The translations under genes were made by a program, and so were the position numbers. Below are positions 34,395-42,450 of a DNA stretch of 42,902 nt, one piece after another. Positions within the stretch are counted from its first letter, which is position 1. Every line of letters begins with the position of its first letter. Origin of the DNA: SAR116 cluster bacterium AG-447-C21 (GTDB lineage Bacteria > Pseudomonadota > Alphaproteobacteria > Thalassobaculales > Thalassobaculaceae). A model generated the notes under the pieces. That model worked only from the letters and a program-made list of their open reading frames with translations, was not told the origin of the DNA and did no database searches. The stretch spans positions 1 through 42,902 of the forward strand of contig QCQB01000016.1 in the NCBI GenBank assembly GCA_003212315.1, read 5' to 3'.

Positions 34395-34952
34395 GTGATT
34401 ATTGAACCAACTGAAATTTTTGATGTCAAAATCATCACCCCAAAAAAATTCGGGGATCATCGTGGTTTTTTCTCGGAGACATATAATTCGGAAAAGTTAC
34501 AGGAAGTTGGGATTAACTTGAATTTTTGTCAAGATAATCACTCGTTTTCACAGCAAATTGGAACATTAAGGGGGCTTCATTTTCAAATGACTCCTTTCGC
34601 TCAAGATAAACTTGTCCGTGTCAGTCGGGGTGCGATTTATGATGTTGCGGTTGATATTAGAGTTGGTTCGCCGACATATGGTAAATGGGTTGGGAGAGTT
34701 ATTAGTGCTGAATTATGGAACCAAATATTAGTTCCAAAGGGTTTTGCTCATGGATTTTGTACAATCGAGTCTGATACTGAGGTTCAATATAAAGTAAGTG
34801 CCCCGTATTCGCTCGAAAGTGAGGCGGGGCTGGCATGGGATGATCCAAATTTGGGAATTGATTGGCCTCTAGGCGCTATTAAGCCTATTTTGTCTGATAA
34901 GGATAAGTATTACCCAAATTTCCAAGAACTTCCAAATTACTTCAATTATTAA
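34395..34952 (+). CDS. rfbC: dTDP-4-dehydrorhamnose 3,5-epimerase
   Basis: Third step of dTDP-L-rhamnose synthesis. It epimerises C3 and C5 of the 4-keto-6-deoxy sugar. The 185 aa cupin shows FGDHRGFFSETYN, QDNHSFS, GTLRGLHFQ (catalytic-site His), DVAVDIRVGSPTYGKW and FAHGFCTIE. The start is a GTG, giving MIIEPTEIFDVKI, in keeping with the family. The ribosome-binding site is weak. It is the first gene of the rfbCBDA operon, with 20 bases to rfbB. Confidence 0.96.
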   Translation: MIIEPTEIFDVKIITPKKFGDHRGFFSETYNSEKLQEVGINLNFCQDNHSFSQQIGTLRGLHFQMTPFAQDKLVRVSRGAIYDVAVDIRVGSPTYGKWVGRVISAELWNQILVPKGFAHGFCTIESDTEVQYKVSAPYSLESEAGLAWDDPNLGIDWPLGAIKPILSDKDKYYPNFQELPNYFNY

Positions 34953-34972
34953 AATAAGCAGGTTGTATCTTC

Positions 34973-36043
34973 ATGGCTCAATCCTATCAAAAAATATTGG
35001 TTACAGGTGGAGCTGGCTTTATAGGCTCTGCTGTGGTCAGACATCTGATTAATAATCTAAACTGCTCAGTAGTTAATTTGGATAAATTAACCTACGCAGG
35101 CAATTTGTCTTCACTGGCATCAGTTGATCAGAACCCTCTCTATTCTTTTGAATGTGCAGACATTAATGACCGATCCGTAATAACCGTAATACTGGATCAG
35201 CATCAACCAGACGCGATAATGCACCTCGCTGCAGAAAGCCACGTTGACCGATCTATTGATGGACCCAGCGATTTCATACGAACCAACATAGTTGGAACAT
35301 ATAGTTTACTTGAATGTGCAAGAACATATTGGCGACAACTATCAGGCAGTAAGCAGGATGGCTTTCGCTTCCATCATATTTCGACCGATGAAGTTTTTGG
35401 CACGCTAGGGGAAACAGATTCTTTTACCGAAGAAACTGCCTATGACCCCCGTTCCCCTTACTCAGCAAGTAAGGCTTCGTCTGACCATTTGGTTAGAGCA
35501 TGGCATGAAACCTATAGTTTACCGGTTGTTTTGAGCAATTGCTCCAACAATTACGGTCCATACCACTTTCCAGAAAAACTAATACCATTAATGATAATTA
35601 AGGCTCTAAAAGGAGAAAAGCTGCCAGTTTATGGGACAGGTGAAAATATTCGAGACTGGCTTTATGTCGATGATCATGCAAATGCACTTTGCAAAATACT
35701 ATTCGAAGGTAAAAACGGCGAGAGCTATAATGTTGGGGGCAATGCGGAAGTCAGTAATTTAGATGTCGTTCTGAATATTTGTAGACTTTTGGATGAATTG
35801 TCTCCGAGACCTGGCATGTCAAAGTATGAGGAGCAAATTGACTTTGTTGCAGACAGGCCAGGTCATGATTATAGATATGCGATCGACTCAACAAAGATCC
35901 GAAATGAATTAGGTTGGAAGCCAGTTGAAACTTTTGAAACAGGTCTCCGCAGAACAGTAGAATGGTATCTTGCTAATTCGAGTTGGTGGAAACCTATTTT
36001 GACTGGGGAATATCGTGGACAACGATTAGGAAGCGCGGATTAA
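34973..36043 (+). CDS. rfbB: dTDP-glucose 4,6-dehydratase
   Basis: Second step of dTDP-L-rhamnose synthesis: oxidation and dehydration of dTDP-glucose with bound NAD. The 356 aa extended SDR has GGAGFIGS at residues 11-18, [15 protein letters not shown], the catalytic [12 protein letters not shown] (Thr-Asp-Glu) and [10 protein letters not shown] (Tyr-x3-Lys). Length and motifs are complete. rfbD begins three bases after its stop. Confidence 0.98.
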   Translation: MAQSYQKILVTGGAGFIGSAVVRHLINNLNCSVVNLDKLTYAGNLSSLASVDQNPLYSFECADINDRSVITVILDQHQPDAIMHLAAESHVDRSIDGPSDFIRTNIVGTYSLLECARTYWRQLSGSKQDGFRFHHISTDEVFGTLGETDSFTEETAYDPRSPYSASKASSDHLVRAWHETYSLPVVLSNCSNNYGPYHFPEKLIPLMIIKALKGEKLPVYGTGENIRDWLYVDDHANALCKILFEGKNGESYNVGGNAEVSNLDVVLNICRLLDELSPRPGMSKYEEQIDFVADRPGHDYRYAIDSTKIRNELGWKPVETFETGLRRTVEWYLANSSWWKPILTGEYRGQRLGSAD

Positions 36044-36046
36044 AAG

Positions 36047-36949
36047 GTGACAGTTACGCGATTGAAAGCTCTCATTACTGGAGGCACTGGGCAAGTTGGA
36101 ACGGAGCTTATTCGCCGGGGTGATAGTTGTCGCTTCGATCTTGTTGCCCCAAACAGAGCTGAGATAAATCTTTTGAACCAGAGCGATGTATATTCACAAC
36201 TCAATTCAATAAGGCCAGATATTGTGGTGAATTCTGCTGCCTTCACGGCGGTTGACGCCGCAGAAACTGAGTGCGACATGGCATTTAAAGTAAATCGCGA
36301 TGCTGTTAGAATTATGGCTAATTGTTGTAATCTTTTATCCATACCGCTTATTCATATATCGACAGACTATGTTTTCGATGGAACAAAAGCTGGAAGTTAT
36401 AAGGAGACGGATCTTATCTGTCCTATCGGTGTTTATGGCAGATCAAAAGAGGCAGGAGAGGCAATAGTAAGAGAATTATTAGAAAAACATATAATACTAA
36501 GGACGTCCTGGGTTTATGCGGCCCATGGAAATAACTTTGTAAAAACAATGTTAAGGATTGGGAGAGAGCGACAGAATCTCAATGTTGTTAATGATCAGTT
36601 TGGTGCACCTACATTTGCAGGAGACATAGCGGATGCAATTTTCTCCATTGCAAAAAAGGTATTGGGACATGATGAATTGGAGTTTTGGGGGACGTATCAC
36701 TACACGGCAAAAGGTCGAACCACATGGAAGGATTTTGCAGAGGTAATTTTTGAAGCGGCAAGCGCGTGGCTACCTAATAAACCCTATGTGGAAGGCATAC
36801 CCTCAAGCCAATATCCAACTGCAGCGAAGCGACCAGCGAACTCAGTTTTAAACTGTGCTAAAGTAGACTCAAAACTTGGGCCGCCGCGTCGTCACTGGCG
36901 AGAGGGATTGGATGAAGTTCTCGACGAACTCAAGAATGAGCCAAAATAG
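36047..36949 (+). CDS. rfbD: dTDP-4-dehydrorhamnose reductase
   Basis: Last step, giving dTDP-L-rhamnose with NAD(P)H. The 300 aa SDR has TGGTGQVGTEL near the N-terminus, NSAAFTAVDAAE, HISTDYVFDGTK and the catalytic YGRSK (Tyr-x3-Lys), then LRTSWVYAAHGNNFVKTML. Translation starts at a GTG only three bases after the rfbB stop, so coupling to rfbB is likely. The C-terminal RPANSVLNCAKVDSKLG is typical of the family. Confidence 0.97.
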   Translation: MTVTRLKALITGGTGQVGTELIRRGDSCRFDLVAPNRAEINLLNQSDVYSQLNSIRPDIVVNSAAFTAVDAAETECDMAFKVNRDAVRIMANCCNLLSIPLIHISTDYVFDGTKAGSYKETDLICPIGVYGRSKEAGEAIVRELLEKHIILRTSWVYAAHGNNFVKTMLRIGRERQNLNVVNDQFGAPTFAGDIADAIFSIAKKVLGHDELEFWGTYHYTAKGRTTWKDFAEVIFEAASAWLPNKPYVEGIPSSQYPTAAKRPANSVLNCAKVDSKLGPPRRHWREGLDEVLDELKNEPK

Positions 36950-36973
36950 AGAGATAACTTAAGGATATATGAA

Positions 36974-37837
36974 ATGAAGGGTATCATACTCGCGGGAGGG
37001 TCTGGAACACGGTTGTATCCCCTAACTGTATCCGTCTCAAAGCAAATGTTGCCAATTTACGATAAGCCAATGATTTATTATCCATTAAGCACTTTGATGC
37101 TGGCAGGAATAAGGGATATTCTGCTAATTACTACACCGCAGGATCAGACTGATTTTCAAAATTTGCTTGGAGACGGTTCCCAATGGGGGATATCGCTGTC
37201 TTATGCGGTTCAAGCTAAGCCTGAAGGTTTAGCTCAGGCCTTTATTATAGGTCGGGATTTTGTTGGCAATGATTGCTGCAGCCTTGTGTTGGGTGATAAT
37301 ATTTTTCATGGACATGGATTGATAGACATGTTGGCGAGGGCTGCCTCCCAAGAGGCTGGGGCGACAGTTTTTGGGTATTATGTGCGGGACCCTGAGCGTT
37401 ATGGTGTTGTAGCGTTTGACGAGACTGGTGTTGCGGAGAGTATTGAAGAAAAACCCTCCCATCCAAAATCAAATTGGGCGGTTACGGGTCTTTATTTTTA
37501 TGATAATGAGGTTCTAGAAATAGCCCGTAATATAATCCCTTCTGCGAGAGGGGAATTAGAGATTACAGATGTAAATAGGGTTTACCTGAACAATAAAATA
37601 TTGAAAGTCGAGCGGCTTGGCCGAGGCTTTGCCTGGTTAGATACGGGCACACATGAATCACTTCTCCAAGCCTCTGAATTTGTGAGAACCATAGAAGAAA
37701 GGCAGGGTCTAAAAATTGCGTGTATTGAAGAAATAGCATTCAACATGGGTTATATTAACGACGAACAATTATCGCGATTGGCCCAACCACTGTTAAAAAG
37801 TGGGTATGGAGATTACCTGATAGGTTTAATTAAATAG
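36974..37837 (+). CDS. rfbA: Glucose-1-phosphate thymidylyltransferase
   Basis: First step of the pathway: dTTP plus glucose 1-phosphate gives dTDP-glucose, feedback-inhibited by dTDP-rhamnose in known enzymes. The 287 aa protein starts [18 protein letters not shown], the nucleotide-binding signature, and has [31 protein letters not shown] (metal-binding Asp), VEEKP-type [10 protein letters not shown] and [18 protein letters not shown] lies about nine bases before the ATG. It closes the operon in the order C-B-D-A. Confidence 0.98.
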   Translation: MKGIILAGGSGTRLYPLTVSVSKQMLPIYDKPMIYYPLSTLMLAGIRDILLITTPQDQTDFQNLLGDGSQWGISLSYAVQAKPEGLAQAFIIGRDFVGNDCCSLVLGDNIFHGHGLIDMLARAASQEAGATVFGYYVRDPERYGVVAFDETGVAESIEEKPSHPKSNWAVTGLYFYDNEVLEIARNIIPSARGELEITDVNRVYLNNKILKVERLGRGFAWLDTGTHESLLQASEFVRTIEERQGLKIACIEEIAFNMGYINDEQLSRLAQPLLKSGYGDYLIGLIK

Positions 37838-37907
37838 ACAGTAGTTTCGAAAATATTTTAAAATATTGAATAGACTAAACCACTCTCTACTCTACTAAGG
37901 TCATATA

Positions 37908-39044
37908 TTAAAGTCGATGGGGTTCAAGTATCTGCCGTATTACAAGTCCATCTGTCAGCTGATCAAACCCTTCATTTATACTATCAAAACCAATACTTTT
38001 ATTGATTAGTTTGTCTACAGCAAGCTTGCCTTGGCGATAAAGCTCGATATAACGCGGAATATCCCTGACAGGCACGCAACTTCCCATATAGCTGCCACGA
38101 ATGGCTTTTTCTGAGTTTACGATGTCTGACGGATTAAACGAAAAAAGGCTGTTTGATGGGGATAGCCCAACTATTAGCACCTCACCACCCATGCGGATCG
38201 ATTTATAACATGTCTCTGTGGCTGCCACCGTACCAGAGAATTCGAAGGCGTAATCCACGCCACCATTCGTAATATCCTTGATTTGTTCTACATGATTGTC
38301 ATCTCGTGCATTAACGGTATGTGTAGCGCCAAGTTGGCGGGCTAATCCCAGTTTGTCGTCACTAATGTCAACCGCAATGATTTTTTCGGCGCCAGCCAGT
38401 TTGGCTCCTAGTAACCCGTTCAAACCTACGCCTCCTAATCCTACGCACGCCACGGTATCCCCGGCTCGTATGCGAGCGGTATTTAGTACGGCCCCAACTC
38501 CTGTCATTACTGCACAGCCGAATATTGCCGCATCTGCTAATGGTAGGTCTTTATCGACTTTAACAGCAGTACCTCGATCTACTACAGCATACTCTGCAAA
38601 GCAGGACACTCCAGACTGATGCGCAATCTCGACGCCGTTACTATCTTTGAGGCGACTGCCACCCGCCATAAGGTGTCCCTTGCCACGCGCTACATCATGG
38701 GTTTCGCAAAGTTGTGGGCGCCCACCTAAGCAATTTCTACAAACACCGCATGAGGCAGAAAATTGAAAAATGATTGGATCACCAACTTTAATATCTCGGA
38801 CTCCAGCTCCGATCTCGACAACCTCACCTGACCCCTCATGCCCTAAGACTAGTGGCATTGGCCGCGCCCGGTTTCCGTTTATCACGGAAAGGTCTGAATG
38901 ACATAAACCTCCTCCGGCTATCTTTACCAAAAGTTCGCCAGGTTGGGGGGGATCTATGTCTATCTCTTCGATTTGAATGGGTTGAGATGTTGCATAAGGC
39001 CTCTTTGCTCCAGTTTCACGAAGCACCGCTGCTTTCATTTTCAT
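37908..39044 (-). CDS. Zinc-dependent alcohol dehydrogenase (class III-like)
   Basis: Medium-chain dehydrogenase of 378 aa oxidising an alcohol with NAD(P). Catalytic zinc ligands are in GLCHSD and GHEGSGEV; the structural zinc site is CGVCRNCLGGRPQLC. The Rossmann motif is GLGGVGLNGL, with Asp in AVDIS favouring NAD. It looks like class III or mycothiol-/glutathione-type dehydrogenases, but the substrate is not deducible. I chose the ATG at 39044 because GGGGAG lies seven bases before it; the ATG at 39059 lacks a site. It is divergent from a PhyH dioxygenase gene over a region with a strong inverted repeat, which suggests shared control with the catabolic cluster. Confidence 0.92.
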   Translation of the reverse strand: MKMKAAVLRETGAKRPYATSQPIQIEEIDIDPPQPGELLVKIAGGGLCHSDLSVINGNRARPMPLVLGHEGSGEVVEIGAGVRDIKVGDPIIFQFSASCGVCRNCLGGRPQLCETHDVARGKGHLMAGGSRLKDSNGVEIAHQSGVSCFAEYAVVDRGTAVKVDKDLPLADAAIFGCAVMTGVGAVLNTARIRAGDTVACVGLGGVGLNGLLGAKLAGAEKIIAVDISDDKLGLARQLGATHTVNARDDNHVEQIKDITNGGVDYAFEFSGTVAATETCYKSIRMGGEVLIVGLSPSNSLFSFNPSDIVNSEKAIRGSYMGSCVPVRDIPRYIELYRQGKLAVDKLINKSIGFDSINEGFDQLTDGLVIRQILEPHRL

Positions 39045-39100
39045 TTCTTCACTCCCCATCTCACACTAAACAGACGCTGATCTGTAAATACTCTAAATAA

Positions 39101-39128
39101 CGACGGGCATGAAATATAAAGCCCGTCG
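39101..39128. promoter_or_regulatory. GC-rich inverted repeat between alcohol dehydrogenase and PhyH genes
   Basis: CGACGGGC (39101-39108) and GCCCGTCG (39121-39128) are exact inverted copies around a 12-base AT-rich centre. They stand out in an otherwise AT-rich gap between divergent start codons (39044 and 39261). No T tract follows on either strand, which argues against a terminator. An operator for both genes, or a 5' leader hairpin of the dehydrogenase mRNA, would fit. Confidence 0.5.
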
Positions 39129-39260
39129 GAGAACATTAATTAGTCTTTTGACCAGATATGGGATCATGAATGGCCTAATAGTCAAGCTTTTTAAGAGATT
39201 TATTGATAGGTAGCGCCGTCTCAAGCAAAATTAATCTGAAATATAATAAGGATGATTACA

Positions 39261-40259
39261 ATGTGTTCATGGAAAAGTTCTGAATTGCCAAAGCCAACCA
39301 AAGATTGCGAACGGGTTAAGAATGATCTTGATGAGTGGGGATACGGTCTTTTGGAAGATGCTTTAACTAATCCACTTCTGAGTAACGTAAAAAAACGTTT
39401 GCTCGATCAAGCAATTGCAGAAAAAGAGCTTGGTTTTGCATTTGAGGATGGTGGGCCAAAACAAAATTGGGGAGAGTTTAGAGATAAACAAGGAAATTTG
39501 AGACCCGAGGCCTTCACCGCCAAAAATGGCGGTATAAATCAGCGTGTTTGGTTGCTGCCTAATAAAGGACAAGAATTTCTAGATATTCTTGAGATAGATG
39601 TTATGTATGAGGCTGTTAGTCATGTGCTTGGTGAAGAATTCCAGCTCTCATCTTTTTCGTCGAATATAGCAAAACCCGGTGGTTCGAAAATGAACTTGCA
39701 CACGGACCAATGGTGGGCACCTGAACCAACGCGCCCCGGAAGGCGAAACCTTCCAGTCGGATCAATGACAAGATCGAATTTTGATTTTGATCCAGATCGA
39801 ATAGAGCCCCCGATGGCTCTAGCTCCAGCGGCGTGTTCCAACGCTATTTTTATGCTGAATGATTTTACTGATGCCAATGGGGGCACCAGATTAGTCCCAA
39901 AAAGCCATATGATGGGGCGCCACCCGGATCCAATAAGGGACAAAGATATAAAAACTGTGGCCGCAGAAGGGCCTGCGGGAACCGCTATCATAACAGATGG
40001 AAGAGTATGGCATGGTACCGGTTCTAATAGAACTAATGAAGACAGGATAGGGATGCTTCTGACCTTTTGTGGCCCACAATATAGACCTCAAGTAAATTAC
40101 ACTATTGCATTGGACCAGGAAGTACTGAACAAAGCAACGGACCGACAAAAAACGATGTTTGGACTTAAGGTTTGGTGGGGATATGGAAGGACAGGTCACC
40201 CGAGCGTTGAGTTTGTTAATCCAATTGAAAAAGGGTTAGGCGTATTAACACCAAATTAG
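39261..40259 (+). CDS. Phytanoyl-CoA dioxygenase (PhyH) family protein
   Basis: Non-heme Fe(II)/2-oxoglutarate-dependent oxygenase of 332 aa. The iron-binding His-x-Asp is in NLHTDQWW, the distal His in GRVWHGTGSNRT, and the following Arg is the probable 2-oxoglutarate ligand. GGTRLVPKSH is a further family motif. Members hydroxylate acyl-CoAs or a wide range of small molecules, so the substrate remains open. The ATG at 39261 has AAGGAT eight bases upstream and is preferred over the ATG at 39252. A CoA-transferase gene follows after 24 bases, suggesting that an acyl-CoA could be handled. Confidence 0.9.
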   Translation: MCSWKSSELPKPTKDCERVKNDLDEWGYGLLEDALTNPLLSNVKKRLLDQAIAEKELGFAFEDGGPKQNWGEFRDKQGNLRPEAFTAKNGGINQRVWLLPNKGQEFLDILEIDVMYEAVSHVLGEEFQLSSFSSNIAKPGGSKMNLHTDQWWAPEPTRPGRRNLPVGSMTRSNFDFDPDRIEPPMALAPAACSNAIFMLNDFTDANGGTRLVPKSHMMGRHPDPIRDKDIKTVAAEGPAGTAIITDGRVWHGTGSNRTNEDRIGMLLTFCGPQYRPQVNYTIALDQEVLNKATDRQKTMFGLKVWWGYGRTGHPSVEFVNPIEKGLGVLTPN

Positions 40260-40283
40260 AAAAGAAATGAAGAGGAAGATACA

Positions 40284-41477
40284 ATGTCGAAAGCTCTTGA
40301 AGGAATTCGCATAATTGACATGACACATAATCAAGCGGGACCCGCCTGCACCCAGATTTTGGCGTGGCTTGGAGCCGACGTCATCAAACTTGAAGAACCT
40401 GGGAAAGGTGACGTCGCCCGAACAAATATGCGTGATCAGGATAGTGATAGCCTGTTTTTCTTAATTTTAAACGCTAATAAACAAAGCTTGACGCTTAATT
40501 TGAAAACGGAGGAAGGAAAAAAACTTTTTAAAAAAGTAATAGAGACGGCGGATGTCCTTGTTGAAAATTTCTCTCCTGGTGCGCTTGATAGATTAGGACT
40601 TGGTTACAAGGTTCTGTCTAAGATAAATAAGAAGCTAATATATGCCACAATCAAAGGGTTTGGAACATATGGTCCCTATAGTGAATTCAAAAGCTTTGAG
40701 CCCATTGCGCAAGCGATGGGTGGGGCCATGTGTGCGACAGGTTTTCCTGAAAATCCTCCAACATATGTATGGCCAGCTATAGGCGACTCGGGAACCGGAA
40801 TGCACATGGCTATTGGCATTTTGGCTGCATTACAGCAACGTAACTCCAGTGGAAAAGGACAAGAAGTCGAGGTTTCGATGCAGGATAGTGTTGCAAATAT
40901 TATGCGCATAAGCCTTAGAGACCATCAGCGACTTGGAGGAGTTCAGGAACGCACTGGTAATCAATTAGGAAAAAATGTTCCGGGGTCGACATACCCTTGT
41001 GCCCCAGGCGGCCGAAACGACTATATCTATATTTTTGCACAACAACAAATGTGGAAAGCGTTTGCAAATGCAATAGGGCGCCCCGATATAATAGAAGACC
41101 CGAAATATGCGACACCTGAAAGTAGATGGGATAATCGCGAAACATTAAATGCAATAATCGAAGCGTGGACAAGACAAAAGACTAAATATGAAGCTATGAA
41201 AATTTTGGGAGAAGCTGGGGTGCCAAGTGGGGCATGTCAGGATACGGGCGAAATACTTGAAGATCCTCATTTAAAAGAGAGAGAGATGATAATTGACATC
41301 GATTATCCTCCGCGAGGTAAATATAAAACTGTTGGATGCCCCATTAAGTTATCTGATTCACCCGCTGATATTAAAAGGCCGCCTACTTTGGGCGAAAATA
41401 CAGAGGACCTACTTGGAAAGCTTTGTGGTGTCACCCCTGAAGATTTTACCAAGTTGCGTGAAAAGGGCGCTATTTAA
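40284..41477 (+). CDS. Family III CoA transferase, formyl-CoA transferase-like
   Basis: CaiB/BaiF (family III) CoA transferase of 397 aa, strongly reminiscent of formyl-CoA:oxalate CoA-transferase (Frc). It has MTHNQAGPACTQILAWLGAD, ADVLVENFSPGALDRLG, IKGFGTYGPY and GDSGTGMH, in which Asp168 matches the catalytic Asp of Frc (Asp169). RGKYKTVGCPIKLS near the end is also Frc-like. However, the glycine-rich loop that gates the active site of E. coli Frc is absent: the region reads YPCAPGGRNDYIY. No oxalyl-CoA decarboxylase is nearby. It more likely activates another carboxylic acid made by the neighbouring oxygenases. GAGGAAG precedes the ATG. Confidence 0.92.
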   Translation: MSKALEGIRIIDMTHNQAGPACTQILAWLGADVIKLEEPGKGDVARTNMRDQDSDSLFFLILNANKQSLTLNLKTEEGKKLFKKVIETADVLVENFSPGALDRLGLGYKVLSKINKKLIYATIKGFGTYGPYSEFKSFEPIAQAMGGAMCATGFPENPPTYVWPAIGDSGTGMHMAIGILAALQQRNSSGKGQEVEVSMQDSVANIMRISLRDHQRLGGVQERTGNQLGKNVPGSTYPCAPGGRNDYIYIFAQQQMWKAFANAIGRPDIIEDPKYATPESRWDNRETLNAIIEAWTRQKTKYEAMKILGEAGVPSGACQDTGEILEDPHLKEREMIIDIDYPPRGKYKTVGCPIKLSDSPADIKRPPTLGENTEDLLGKLCGVTPEDFTKLREKGAI

Positions 41478-41516
41478 GAATGTTTTTGAACTTGGTAATG
41501 GGAACTTAGGGAAGTT

Positions 41517-42278
41517 ATGACAGAAGTTATAAAAATTGATAAGCATGATGGTATTGGTATCCTTACCCTAAATAGACCTGACTCTCTAAATGCTTTAACG
41601 CAAGAGCTAGCCCGATATATTGCTGATAGTTTGATTGAGTTAGACAGAGCCAGCAATGTAAGCGGTATAGTCTTGACGGGTGCAGGGGACAGATCGTTCT
41701 GTGCTGGTGTTGATCTGGAGGAAGCACTAACTGTTAAAGTAGAGGAAATAGAGGGTTGGTTTGGGACTATTTGTAATATTTACAGGCAGATACTTTTAAC
41801 CGATAAGCCGGTAATAGCCGCATTGAATGGTGTTGCTGCAGGCGGTGGGTTCCAGATGGCTTTAGTATCGGATCAACGTATTGCGCATCATCAGACTAAA
41901 ATGGGACAACCAGAAATAAATGCAGGTATCCCAAGCATCATGGGCTCTTATTGGATGAGCTTGCATTTAGGATGGTCAAAGAATCAGGAACTGTCTATGA
42001 CAGGGCGTTTATTGGGGGCCGAGGAAGGACAGCAGCTTGGGTTAATAAACCACCTTGTCGATAAAAATGAACTAATAGCCAAAGCGTGTTCCGTAGCTTC
42101 AGAATTTTCAAAAAAGCCCCCAAATGCATGGAAAAGAACAAAACATAGATTTCGTGAAATAGCACTCTCTGGTTTTGAGGAAGCTTTTCGTGCAGGAGTT
42201 CTTGGTCAACAAGAAGCTTATGCCAAAGGGGAACCGCAGGAAATCATGACAGCCTTTCTTCAAAAGAAATTGAAATAA
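41517..42278 (+). CDS. Enoyl-CoA hydratase/isomerase family protein
   Basis: Crotonase-fold enzyme, 253 aa, acting on an enoyl- or related acyl-CoA. SFCAGVDLEEAL and NGVAAGGGFQMALVSD form the oxyanion hole. GQPEINAGIPSIMG carries the Glu that aligns with one catalytic Glu of hydratases; the second typical Glu is less clear. It starts 39 bases after the CoA transferase with AGGGAAG just upstream and so is probably co-transcribed. With the CoA transferase it would form activation and hydration steps of a short catabolic route. The exact reaction is unknown. Confidence 0.92.
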   Translation: MTEVIKIDKHDGIGILTLNRPDSLNALTQELARYIADSLIELDRASNVSGIVLTGAGDRSFCAGVDLEEALTVKVEEIEGWFGTICNIYRQILLTDKPVIAALNGVAAGGGFQMALVSDQRIAHHQTKMGQPEINAGIPSIMGSYWMSLHLGWSKNQELSMTGRLLGAEEGQQLGLINHLVDKNELIAKACSVASEFSKKPPNAWKRTKHRFREIALSGFEEAFRAGVLGQQEAYAKGEPQEIMTAFLQKKLK

Positions 42279-42316
42279 CGCAATTAATTTTTTCTATAGC
42301 TAATCCTGAAAGTCAT

Positions 42317-42332
42317 AATCTCATTTGAGATT
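42317..42332 (+). terminator. Hairpin after the enoyl-CoA hydratase gene
   Basis: AATCTCA (42317-42323) and TGAGATT (42326-42332) are exact inverted copies with a two-base gap, followed by TTATGGATTTTT. It lies about 40 bases after the hydratase stop and about 120 before the next gene. It may end the PhyH-CoA transferase-hydratase transcript. The T tract is broken, so efficiency is uncertain. Confidence 0.4.
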
Positions 42333-42450
42333 TTATGGATTTTTACAATATTCTTATGAAACCCCTATTTTCTTATGATATCAAAAAATGGATAACATAT
42401 TTCAGTCACCCGTTTTAAATTCGCTTACTATTAAATAGAGGGAGATTTAT

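Noticed and set aside
37852-37867. 16-base perfect palindrome AATATTTTAAAATATT after rfbA
   Set aside because: Composed only of A and T in an AT-rich gap, with no loop or T tract; likely chance.
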